DNA of 64,000 nt from Actinoplanes octamycinicus (GTDB lineage Bacteria > Actinomycetota > Actinomycetes > Mycobacteriales > Micromonosporaceae). The first letter of the stretch is position 1, and each line of letters starts with the position of its first letter. The stretch spans positions 7,917,501 through 7,981,500 of the forward strand of contig NZ_JACHNB010000001.1 in assembly GCF_014205225.1 (NCBI RefSeq), written 5' to 3'. The position numbers and the translations under genes are program-made. Below the pieces are notes generated by a model that had not been told where the DNA came from, searched no databases, and saw only the letters and a program-made list of their open reading frames with translations. Below, piece by piece: positions 34,080-42,578 of the stretch.

Positions 34080-34496
34080 TCACCAGGCCGGGCCGCGAGC
34101 CAGACGCACCGGGCCGGTAGCGGTGGTCACGTCGACCTCGGCGCCCTTCTGCCGCACGACGACGGTGCCCTCCCCCGAGAGCTCGGCGGCCACCTCCCGG
34201 ACCACGTCCATCAGGTCCCGCCACGACTCCCCGCCGGCCACCCGGGCCGCTTCACTCGGGCAGATGCTGCTGTCCGCCGCCCGGTGCCGCAGCAGCACCC
34301 GGATCGCCGCGGCCACCCGCTCGCGCCGCCCCGCGGCCGTCGGCTCCCACCACGGGTCGCCCCGCTCCCCCAGCGCCACCTTGGCGTCCTGCACCCGCGG
34401 CCGGGCCGTGCCCGGGTCAGTGCGCACCAGCCGGCGGGCCGCCATCAGCTCGTCGACGAGCTCCTGCCGCAGCCCCCGTCCGGGATGTTCGGATCG
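34080..34496 (-). pseudogene. 3' part of a DUF3253 gene interrupted by an IS605-type element
   Basis: The reading resumes as DPNIPDG then LRQELVDELMAARRLVRTDP, ARPRVQDAKVALGERGDPWW and the winged-helix DUF3253 domain (SSICPSEAARVAGGESWRDL, VDVTTATGPVRLARG). The matching N-terminus lies beyond the IS element at 36269-36366. Joining 36269 to 34496 restores the codon ACC GAT. The joined frame is one base short of a multiple of three; the slip is at a run of five C (34473-34477), so a second lesion, or a sequencing error, is present. An ATG at 34445 could still express a shortened 121-aa protein with the whole DUF3253 domain. Confidence 0.8.
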
Positions 34497-34610
34497 TTGA
34501 CATCCTCGCCGTCCTAAAGGACGGCGATTCCAGCCACGCTGCGCGTGGCACGCGCGGCGTTCTGGCGGGTTACCGCTTCACTGCGCGGTGCCGGGACAAG
34601 TCCCGGTCTT
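34477..34610 (-). ncRNA. Predicted TnpB omega-RNA (reRNA) with guide
   Basis: The 3' end of tnpB and the right end carry three perfect hairpins: CCGGGAC/GTCCCGG (34591-34606), GCCACGC/GCGTGGC (34533-34549) and CGCCGTCC/GGACGGCG (34507-34526, holding the tnpB stop). The element ends with TCAA at 34500-34497. By analogy with known IS200/IS605 omega-RNAs, the guide is the following flank on the minus strand, CGATCCGAACATCCCGGACG (34496-34477). The 5' limit is a guess. Confidence 0.5.
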
Positions 34611-35752
34611 ACCTGCGCTCGACGGTCGTTGAAGTCCGCCTGCCCGGCGGCCTTGATGTTGATGGCGGCGTTGACGTCCCGGTCATAGTGACTGCCGCAC
34701 GCGCAGTCCCACGCCCGAACGTTCAGCGTCATCTTGTCGTTGATCCGGCCACAGTCGCAGCACATCCGGGTGGATGGGAAGAACCGGTCCACCCGGGCGA
34801 ATGTGCGCCCGTATCGGGCCGCTTTGTACTCCAGCATGGTGGTGAAGCTGGCCCAGCCCGCGTCGTGCACGCTCTTGGCGAGCCGGGTCCGGCCGAGACC
34901 GGTCACGCACAGGTCCTCGACGTACACCGCTTGGTTGTCGCGGATGATCGCCGTGGACAGTTTGTGCTGCCAGTCGCGCCGGGTGTCAGCCACCCGGGCG
35001 TGCGCCCTGGCGACCTTGATGACAGCCTTCTTGCGGCGGTTGCTGCCCTTGCGCTTACGCGAGAGGGCTTGCTGCAACCGTTTGAGTTTGCGGGCCGCAC
35101 GCCGCAGGAACTTCGGCGCGGTCACCTTCGTGCCGTCGGACATGACCGCGAAGTGGGTCAGCCCGAGGTCGATGCCGATCTCCGGCTCGACCGGCGGCAG
35201 CATCTCGTCCTCGCCGACGGTCACGACGAAGGAGGCGAAGTACCGGTTTGCCGCGTCTTTGATGATCGTGACGCTGGACGGGTCCGATGGCAGGGTCCGC
35301 GACCAGCGGACCGGTAGGTCGCCGATCTTCGGCAGCCGCAGGCGGCCGTTGTCCAGGACCTTGAACCTGCTGTTCTTGGTGAACCGGATCGCCTGCCGGT
35401 TGTCCTTGCGCGACCGGAACCGGGGCGGGGCGACCTTGCGGCCCTTGCGCTTTCCGGTGACCGAGGCGAAGAAGTTGCGGTACGCGGTGTTCAGGTCCGC
35501 GAGGGCTTGCTGCAACACCACCGCCGATACCTCGCCCAGCCACGCCCGGTCCTCGGTGGCCTTGGCCTGGGTGATGACCAGCTTCGACAGGTCGCCGTCG
35601 GAGAGGTACTTCTCGCCTGCCTCGCGGGCCTGTTGACGCAGCCTGAGTCCGTCGTTGAAAACCACGCGGGCACACCCGAACGCCTGCGCCAGCGCGGTGC
35701 GCTGGGCGGCGTCCGGGGTGACCCGGAAGTTGTAACGGAGCTGCACGACCAT
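34514..35752 (-). CDS. tnpB: TnpB, RNA-guided endonuclease of IS605-type element
   Basis: A 412-residue TnpB. The RuvC triad is intact: Asp195 (IGIDLGLTHFA), Glu279 (VYVEDLCV) and Asp359 (HYDRDVNAAINI); ISDra2 TnpB has D191, E278 and D361. The zinc finger uses CCDCG and CACG. N-terminal WED-like YNFRVTPDAAQRTALAQAFG and the QQALADLNTAYRNFFASV helix are typical. TnpB cuts target DNA next to the transposon-associated motif using omega-RNA. Its stop lies inside the right-end hairpin. ATG 35752 chosen; a GTG immediately before (35755) is possible. Confidence 0.93.
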   Translation of the reverse strand: MVVQLRYNFRVTPDAAQRTALAQAFGCARVVFNDGLRLRQQAREAGEKYLSDGDLSKLVITQAKATEDRAWLGEVSAVVLQQALADLNTAYRNFFASVTGKRKGRKVAPPRFRSRKDNRQAIRFTKNSRFKVLDNGRLRLPKIGDLPVRWSRTLPSDPSSVTIIKDAANRYFASFVVTVGEDEMLPPVEPEIGIDLGLTHFAVMSDGTKVTAPKFLRRAARKLKRLQQALSRKRKGSNRRKKAVIKVARAHARVADTRRDWQHKLSTAIIRDNQAVYVEDLCVTGLGRTRLAKSVHDAGWASFTTMLEYKAARYGRTFARVDRFFPSTRMCCDCGRINDKMTLNVRAWDCACGSHYDRDVNAAINIKAAGQADFNDRRAQVRPGLVPAPRSEAVTRQNAARATRSVAGIAVL

Positions 35753-35771
35753 CACTGTCCCATGCTGGCTT

Positions 35772-36206
35772 ATGGCCGAGCCTCAAGGTATCCGCACTGG
35801 CAGGCACTGTGTCTTTGCGATGCACGTTCACTTGGTTTTCGTGACGAAGTTCCGGCACAAGGTGTTCACCGACCAGCACCTGGTCCGGAGGCAGGCGATC
35901 ATGCGCGACATCTGCGCCGACTTCGAGGCAGAGCTGGTCGAGTTCAACGGCGAGAACAATCACGTGCACCTGCTGGTCAACTTCCCACCCAAGGTCGCTG
36001 TCGCTCGGCTGGTCAACTCGCTCAAGGGCGTCTCCTCCCGTCGCCTGCGCCAAGAGTTCCCCGACCTGGTACCCCACTACTACCAGGCCAACAAACTCTG
36101 CTCCGGCTCGTACTTCGCAGGCTCCGCCGGCGGCGCACCGCTGAACGTCATCAAGCAGTACATCGAGCAGCAGAACCGCCCCGGTCAAGGTACTGCTCGG
36201 GCCTAG
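35772..36206 (+). CDS. tnpA: TnpA, Y1 HUH transposase of IS200/IS605 family
   Basis: A 144-residue single-strand transposase. The HUH motif is NHVHLLV (His64, His66) and the nucleophile Tyr130 is in NVIKQYIEQQ. The core FAMHVHLVFVTKFRHKVF and SRRLRQEFPDL blocks are intact. It is divergent from tnpB with 19 bp between them, so transcripts of both must start in or near the gene ends. It reads toward the left end. The enzyme looks full-length, so the element may be mobile. Confidence 0.93.
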   Translation: MAEPQGIRTGRHCVFAMHVHLVFVTKFRHKVFTDQHLVRRQAIMRDICADFEAELVEFNGENNHVHLLVNFPPKVAVARLVNSLKGVSSRRLRQEFPDLVPHYYQANKLCSGSYFAGSAGGAPLNVIKQYIEQQNRPGQGTARA

Positions 36207-36233
36207 CGGCCCTCCCAGCGCGGGCCTTCACCC

Positions 36234-36249
36234 CCGGGCTGAAGCCCGG
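36234..36249. repeat. Left-end hairpin of the IS605-type element
   Basis: CCGGGCT (36234-36240) and AGCCCGG (36243-36249) form a perfect 7-bp stem 19 bp inside the left boundary, as required for TnpA recognition. Confidence 0.75.
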
Positions 36250-36268
36250 AGCACTGGCCCGCATTCCG

Positions 36269-36366
36269 GTAGCCCGCCACCGCCGGCCGGAAACGATCAG
36301 GTACCGCCCGTCCGCCGTCAGCGTGGCGTCATCCCGTGAGCCCATGGGCCTATGGTCCCCGTTCAT
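36269..36366 (-). pseudogene. 5' part of the interrupted DUF3253 gene
   Basis: ATG at 36366 overlaps the stop of the upstream SMI1 gene (ATGA). The 32 codons read MNGDHRPMGSRDDATLTADG then RYLIVSGRRWRAT, the expected N-terminus of DUF3253 proteins, and stop at the IS left end. The remainder is at 34080-34496. Translation into the IS would add about 20 foreign residues. Confidence 0.8.
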
Positions 36367-36893
36367 CCGCTCCAGGGAAACAACTCCTCGTCGCGCAGGA
36401 GCAGCACCTCCGGGTCCTCGGCGCTGACATGCCCGGCCCGGAACGGCCACCGCCGCTCGCCGAGCTCGCCCTCCAGCAGAAACCTGAGGAAGCGCAGGAA
36501 GCTGCTCGCCACGAGGTAGGTCAACCCTTCGCCGGCCATCGTGTCGACGAAGTAAACGGCGTCCCGGTCGATGTGCTCGCGCGACAGGTCCAGCACGTAG
36601 TAGTTGCCACACCCGTCACCCGCGACCGGGAGCCAGCCCCGGCCGGCCCAGTCGGGGTGGAAGCCGAGGACGTCGAGCGCGTCGCGCACGCCGAAGATCC
36701 CGCCCGGCCCGGCATACGAGCCGTCGCAGACGCGCAACCAGCGGACGTACTCCTCGGGAAGCTGCCGGTCGTATCTCGCCGCGATCGCCGCCACCCGGGA
36801 GTCGTCAGCGCCGGTGAGGTCGCGGAGTTCCGGAGGGAGCGGGATCTGCCGCACCAGCCGCAGCAGGCCGGCGACGTCCGGCCCGGAGGTCAC
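36363..36893 (-). CDS. SMI1/KNR4-family protein
   Basis: A 176-residue SMI1/KNR4 domain protein: the N-terminal helix SRVAAIAARYDRQLPEEYVR, then WLRVCDGSYAGPGGIFGV, WLPVAGDGCGNYYVLDLS and YFVDTMAGEGLTYLVASS. It is the middle gene of a three-gene unit: its GTG start overlaps the MerR-Prx stop (GTGA) and its stop overlaps the DUF3253 start (ATGA). SMI1 proteins are often immunity or adaptor proteins; in this operon an adaptor or regulatory role is as likely. Confidence 0.85.
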   Translation of the reverse strand: MTSGPDVAGLLRLVRQIPLPPELRDLTGADDSRVAAIAARYDRQLPEEYVRWLRVCDGSYAGPGGIFGVRDALDVLGFHPDWAGRGWLPVAGDGCGNYYVLDLSREHIDRDAVYFVDTMAGEGLTYLVASSFLRFLRFLLEGELGERRWPFRAGHVSAEDPEVLLLRDEELFPWSG

Positions 36894-37789
36894 CGCAGGC
36901 TTCCGGTCTTGGTCCTGGTCAGCCAGGACATCACGTCCATGGCGTGCGAGGCCGGGTCCGGGATCGGGTGGAAGACGTGCTCCACCACGTCGTCGCAGAC
37001 GATCAGGGTGAGGCGCTGGTAGAGGGCCAGGTCGCCGGAGGCCAGGGTGGGCAGGCCGGTGGCGGCGGCCAGGGTCAGCTTCGGGTCCGGGATCAACGGG
37101 TACGGCAGCCGGAGCCGATGTGCCAGCTCCCGCTGGTACCCGGTCGACTGGGCGGACAGCCCGTAGACCCGGGACGCCCCCGCGGCGAGCAGCTCGGCGT
37201 GGTGGTCGCGCACCCAGATCGCCTGGTCGGTGCTGCCCCGCGCGCCGTGCACCTCGAGCAGCCCGCGCGGCAGGTCGACGCCGGGCCGCCCGGTCAGTGG
37301 GTAGACGAAGATCACCGTCCGGCCCGGCCCGAGGGCGGCCAGGTCGACCGGCCGCCCGTCGCTGGCGTAGAACTGCAGCGCCGGCAGCCGGGTGCCGACC
37401 AGCTCGGCCGGGCTGCTGTCACCGGCCGGAACGCCGGTGACCACCGACCGGGCCGCCTCGTCGATCCGGGCGTTGAGCGCGTCCCGCTGGGCGGTCAGCT
37501 CCCCGATCCGCCGCTGCAGCCCGGTCACCGTGCTGCGGAAGGTGGCCAGCGCCGCGGCGCACACGTCCTCGGTGCCGTCCGCGATCGACTCGACGAACGG
37601 GCGGGTCTCCTCGACCGCCAGCCCGAGCGTCATCAGCTCGCGGATCTGGGCGACCTGGCGCTCGGCGATCGGGTCGTACTCCCGGTAGCCGTTGCTCAGC
37701 CGCCGGGGCACGACCAGGCCGACCGACTCGTAGTACCGCAGCGCCCGGATCGTCGTCCCGGTCCGGCGCGCCAGCTCACCCACCCGCAT
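36890..37789 (-). CDS. MerR-family regulator fused to a cysteine-less peroxiredoxin-like domain
   Basis: A 299-residue fusion. Residues 1-70 are a MerR HTH (RVGELARRTGTTIRALRYYE, LSNGYREYD) and 75-115 form the coiled coil. Residues 130-299 match a redoxin/AhpC-TSA domain (RTVIFVYPLTGRPGVDLPRG, DHHAELLAAGASRVYGLSAQ, LTLIVCDDVVEHVF). The peroxidatic site, normally GARGCTPQxC, is GARGSTDQAI, so Cys is Ser186 and the resolving Cys is gone. It could sense a ligand or protein via the redoxin fold rather than catalyse. Its promoter, overlapping the eno stop, matches the eno promoter. Confidence 0.88.
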   Translation of the reverse strand: MRVGELARRTGTTIRALRYYESVGLVVPRRLSNGYREYDPIAERQVAQIRELMTLGLAVEETRPFVESIADGTEDVCAAALATFRSTVTGLQRRIGELTAQRDALNARIDEAARSVVTGVPAGDSSPAELVGTRLPALQFYASDGRPVDLAALGPGRTVIFVYPLTGRPGVDLPRGLLEVHGARGSTDQAIWVRDHHAELLAAGASRVYGLSAQSTGYQRELAHRLRLPYPLIPDPKLTLAAATGLPTLASGDLALYQRLTLIVCDDVVEHVFHPIPDPASHAMDVMSWLTRTKTGSLR

Positions 37790-37796
37790 GCGACAG

Positions 37797-39526
<1,730 letters not shown>

Positions 39527-39567
39527 ATCTGTCGCCAAGTCCCTTCCCTCGACCGGTATTCCAGAGT

Positions 39568-39969
39568 TCACCGCTCGCCGCGCGGTTCCAGCACCGGCTT
39601 GACGTCCAGGACCGGCGTCCCGTCGAGCGCCTCCAGGTCGGCGACCCGGACGCGGAGCCCGTCGACGGCGAGCACCCGGACCCGGTGCAGCCCGATCGGG
39701 TTCGGCCGGTCCGGCGACCGGGTGCTGAACACCCCGGTGAGCGGACGGCTCGCGTCACCCCGCGGCCGCACCCGCAGCACGCTCCGGTCGGCCCGGTCCA
39801 GCCAGGTGAGGACCAGCAGCTCAACACCGGCCTCCAGGTCCCCGAGCGCGTCCGCGTAAGCGCCGTCGAAGACCAGCCAGGCCGGCGGCGCCCCCTCGTC
39901 ACCCTGCTTGGGCGCGGCCGCCGCGTCGGTCAGCGGCGACTCGACCCATCCGACCGGCACCAGCTCCAT
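39568..39969 (-). CDS. TrmO/TsaA-like tRNA methyltransferase family protein
   Basis: A 133-residue UPF0066/TrmO-fold protein. Motifs: VPVGWVESPL at the start, LEAGVELLVLTWLDRADRSV, the signature FSTRSPDRPNPIGLHRVRVL, and LEALDGTPVLDVKPVL. E. coli TrmO N6-methylates threonylcarbamoyladenosine 37 in tRNA using SAM; this short form lacks the C-terminal extension, so exact substrate identity is uncertain. Confidence 0.85.
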   Translation of the reverse strand: MELVPVGWVESPLTDAAAAPKQGDEGAPPAWLVFDGAYADALGDLEAGVELLVLTWLDRADRSVLRVRPRGDASRPLTGVFSTRSPDRPNPIGLHRVRVLAVDGLRVRVADLEALDGTPVLDVKPVLEPRGER

Positions 39970-40073
39970 GCCGACCGACCCTACGGCATGAAGGCAGTGA
40001 CGACGGGGAATGTGCCGTGGCCGAACCGCGATTCCGGCGGCGCGGCGGACCGGGCGCCGATAGCCTCGGGCGG

Positions 40074-41021
40074 GTGTACTTCGTCTATCGGTCGCACTAC
40101 GCGGGTCCGCTGAGCAAGCTGGTGCGGCGGCTGCCCGACGCGACTGTGCTCGACTGGTTCCGCCGGCACTGGACCCGCCCCGATCCGCACGCCTGGATCG
40201 AGGCCGAGCTGGGCGCCGACGTCTACGGGTTGCACACGATCTTCGACGCGGCCCGCGAGCACCGGCTGCCGGCGCCGGAGACCACTGATCAGCTGCGGAC
40301 CCTGCTGCACCGGCACCTGTATGTCGAGGGCGACGCCGACTTCATCCGGCTGGACGAGCACAGCCTGCGGGTGCGGACCGACGACGACGAGGTAGAGCTG
40401 GCCTACTTCTTCCTCGACGACCGGGCGGTGGCCGCGGCCCCGGACCGGCTCGCCTACCTGCTGCACGAGTCGTGGCCGCTGCCGGACGACGCGGAGCGGG
40501 AGCCGCCCGGCCCGCCCACCACCTACGCGACCTTCCTGACCTACTACGACGGCGCCAGCCTGGAGTGCCCCGACCAGGTGGTCTTCCCCGGCATCGAGCT
40601 GGCCGAGCTGGCCGCCCACCTGCCCGGCGCGGACCGCACCGGCTGGCCGCCGGAGCTGAAGGTGCTCGCCGGGCTGCTCGCGCCGGGCGAGAGATCCCTG
40701 GTCCCGGCGCTGCGCCGGGCCAACCTGTGGCCGGGCTTCGGCCTGGACGCCGACGAGCCGTGGCCGGACGCCTTGGACGCCCTCGACAACCCGTACCACG
40801 CGGCGATGTCGCTGATCGACGAGCACGTGTTCGACAACGGCCGCCGCCCGGACACCTCGCTGATCGAGGTCAGCGGCCACCTGGCCCAGATGGCGATGCA
40901 CTGCAGCGGCGCCTTCGGCTTCCAGCAGTGGTACCTGTTCGACAGCCTCTGGGTCGCCTCCCACCCCGACCTCGCCGCCTCCCTCACCCACTACGCCACC
41001 GACTGGGATCCGCTTTCCTAG
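40074..41021 (+). CDS. Hypothetical protein, 315 aa
   Basis: I do not recognise the family. The GTG at 40074 gives MYFVYRSHYAGPLSKLVRRL, a plausible start; a GTG at 40017 adds 19 Arg/Gly-rich residues. The protein is soluble, with many acidic and aromatic segments (VELAYFFLDDRAVAAAPDRL, TYATFLTYYDGASLECPDQV, GFGLDADEPWPDALDALDNP) and no catalytic signature. It is convergent with an SDR gene. Confidence 0.75.
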   Translation: MYFVYRSHYAGPLSKLVRRLPDATVLDWFRRHWTRPDPHAWIEAELGADVYGLHTIFDAAREHRLPAPETTDQLRTLLHRHLYVEGDADFIRLDEHSLRVRTDDDEVELAYFFLDDRAVAAAPDRLAYLLHESWPLPDDAEREPPGPPTTYATFLTYYDGASLECPDQVVFPGIELAELAAHLPGADRTGWPPELKVLAGLLAPGERSLVPALRRANLWPGFGLDADEPWPDALDALDNPYHAAMSLIDEHVFDNGRRPDTSLIEVSGHLAQMAMHCSGAFGFQQWYLFDSLWVASHPDLAASLTHYATDWDPLS

Positions 41022-41077
41022 ACCTTTTCCGGTACGCGACGCGAGACCGCTTCCGGCCGGGGCGCGCCGGCGCGGGT

Positions 41078-41884
41078 TCAGTAGTGGATGGGGCCGACCA
41101 GTCCGCCGCCGACCGTGACCGCGTCGCCGGTGATGGCCACGCTGCGCGGCGACGCGAGGAAGGCCACCACGTCGGCGACCTCCTCGGCGGTCACCTCGCG
41201 GCCGATCGCGGTCCGCTCGGCCCGGCGCCGCTCGGCCTCCTCCAGGGTGACACCCCACTGTTCGGCGGCGGCCGCGATCAGCGCGGGGGTGCGCTCGGTG
41301 ACCGTGGCGCCCGGGTGCACGACGGTGACGTTGACGCCGTGCCGGCCGAGCTCGTCGGCGAGGTTCTTGGTGAGCGCGACCACGCCGATGTTGCGGGCGG
41401 TCGCCACGAAGTCGCCGCTGAGCCGGGCGGCCAGGCCGGAGATGTTGATGATCCGGCCCCAGCCCTGGGCGATCAGGTCGGGCGCCACCGCCCGGGAGGT
41501 GCGCAGGTAGCCCAGCACCTTGACGTTGACCGCGTCGACGAACTGCTGGTCGGTGGTCTGCGAGGGCGTGATCGGGCCGCCCTGGCCACCGCCCGGCACC
41601 GCCGCGTTGTTCACCAGGATGTCGATACCGCCGAGCTGCTCGCGGACCCGCTGCACGCCGGCCCGCACCGACGCGTCGTCGCCGGTGTCGAGCTGCGCGC
41701 TGACGATCCGCCCCGGATGGCCTGCCGCCGCCAGCTCGGCGGCGGCCTTGGCCAGCCGTTCACCGTCCCGCGCGGCGATCGCCACGTGGGCGCCCTCGGC
41801 GAGCAGCGACCGCGCGATGCGCAGTCCGATCCCGCGGCTGCCCCCGGTCACCAGGGCCCTCTTACCGACGAGTTGCAGATCCAT
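41078..41884 (-). CDS. SDR-family protein with a non-canonical active site
   Basis: A 268-residue Rossmann SDR: TGGSRGIG cofactor motif, NNAA, IINISGLAARLSGDF. Where classical SDRs have YxxxK, this reads FVATARN, so Tyr and Lys are both missing. The C-terminal GDAVTVGGGLV is typical of the family. ATG 41884 follows GAGGAGG at a 6-bp distance. A GTAAA/TTTAC dyad lies in its promoter. Confidence 0.85.
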   Translation of the reverse strand: MDLQLVGKRALVTGGSRGIGLRIARSLLAEGAHVAIAARDGERLAKAAAELAAAGHPGRIVSAQLDTGDDASVRAGVQRVREQLGGIDILVNNAAVPGGGQGGPITPSQTTDQQFVDAVNVKVLGYLRTSRAVAPDLIAQGWGRIINISGLAARLSGDFVATARNIGVVALTKNLADELGRHGVNVTVVHPGATVTERTPALIAAAAEQWGVTLEEAERRRAERTAIGREVTAEEVADVVAFLASPRSVAITGDAVTVGGGLVGPIHY

Positions 41885-41924
41885 CGACACCCTCCTCAGG
41901 TCGGCTGAACCATATCGCCCATAG

Positions 41925-41950
41925 GTAAAGTGGGTTTACGAGGGCGTCAA
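41925..41950 (-). promoter_or_regulatory. Operator-like dyad and promoter of the SDR gene
   Basis: GTAAAGTGGGTTTAC (41925-41939) is a perfect 5-bp dyad with a 5-bp centre. On the minus strand TTGACG (41950-41945) lies just upstream, with TACCTA about 17 bp further, so the dyad covers the spacer. A repressor of TetR or similar type is plausible; no such gene is adjacent. Confidence 0.45.
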
Positions 41951-42072
41951 CGATCAGTGCTCGCCCACCGCCGTCGCCGCGGCGCGCGGATGACGCGGGC
42001 GACTGAGTCCCCGGTGCTTCGGCCCAGCCCCGGAGGCACGGGCGGAGGCCGTACCGAAAGAATCGTGGGGTG

Positions 42073-42408
42073 ATGGTGTTGATCGATGATCTGCGGTCGT
42101 TCGTGGACGGGCGGGCGGCGGAGGTGGCGCGGACCAGCGCGGCCGGGGTGGCGCTGCTCGACCGGCTCCGGGAGCGGCGGATCGACGAGCTGTGGCTGGA
42201 CCACGACCTCGGGGACGACGACACGATCTGGCCGGTGGTGGAGGTGCTGGAGCGGGCCGCCTTCGAGGAGCGGCCGTTCGACGTCGGCCTGATCCTGATC
42301 CACTCGGCGAACCCGAGCGGGGCGGCGAAGATGAGCCAGGCGCTGCGCCGGTGGGGCTACCCGGTCCGGGCGGCGACCGGCTCGGCGGCGGTCGGCTATC
42401 TGGGCTGA
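42073..42408 (+). CDS. Cyclic-phosphate processing receiver-domain protein
   Basis: A 111-residue protein similar to the receiver-like domain predicted to process cyclic phosphates (cREC). It has DDLRSFVDG, WLDHDLGDDDTIWPVVEVLE and LILIHSANPSGAAKMSQAL. The DHDLGDD and HSANPxG signatures distinguish it from phosphorelay receivers. It is a lone gene with its own start (ATG 42073, or GTG 42070). A strong terminator lies before the next convergent gene. Its partner nuclease or ligand is unknown. Confidence 0.75.
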   Translation: MVLIDDLRSFVDGRAAEVARTSAAGVALLDRLRERRIDELWLDHDLGDDDTIWPVVEVLERAAFEERPFDVGLILIHSANPSGAAKMSQALRRWGYPVRAATGSAAVGYLG

Positions 42409-42543
42409 GCGCATGCGGATCGCAGCGTGCGGCCCCGGCTGGTTGGCGGGGTCGCGGGGTTGGGCACGTCCACGACCCGGCGGTCACCGTGCGGACTGGG
42501 GCGGCTGGCGGGTCGCGGAGAGCTTGCCAACCTGCATGGCCCA

Positions 42544-42574
42544 GCGGGCGCCGGGTGGAAGGCCCGGCGCCCGC
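42544..42574. terminator. Perfect 12-bp hairpin terminator
   Basis: GCGGGCGCCGGG (42544-42555) and CCCGGCGCCCGC (42563-42574) with a 7-nt loop, directly before the stop of the convergent debranching gene. Confidence 0.82.
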
Positions 42575-42578
42575 GTTG

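Larger units (their letters stand above)
34497..36268 (-). mobile_element. IS605-type insertion sequence, 1772 bp, complete
   Basis: The element has divergent tnpA and tnpB. The left end (at 36268) has an imperfect-palindrome hairpin CCGGGCT-GA-AGCCCGG (36234-36249). The right end has hairpin 34507-34526 followed by GAGGATGTCAA. The host flank before the left end is CTAC and the right end cleavage tetranucleotide is TCAA, matching the TTAC/TCAA logic of IS608. Boundaries are fixed by the interrupted DUF3253 gene, whose two halves join at CTAC|CGATCC without duplication, as expected for single-strand transposition. Confidence 0.85.

Noticed and set aside
36207..36612. A continuous minus-strand 153-aa protein spanning the IS left end
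   Set aside because: It is the wrong frame of the SMI1 gene joined to the DUF3253 5' fragment and the IS end, not a gene.
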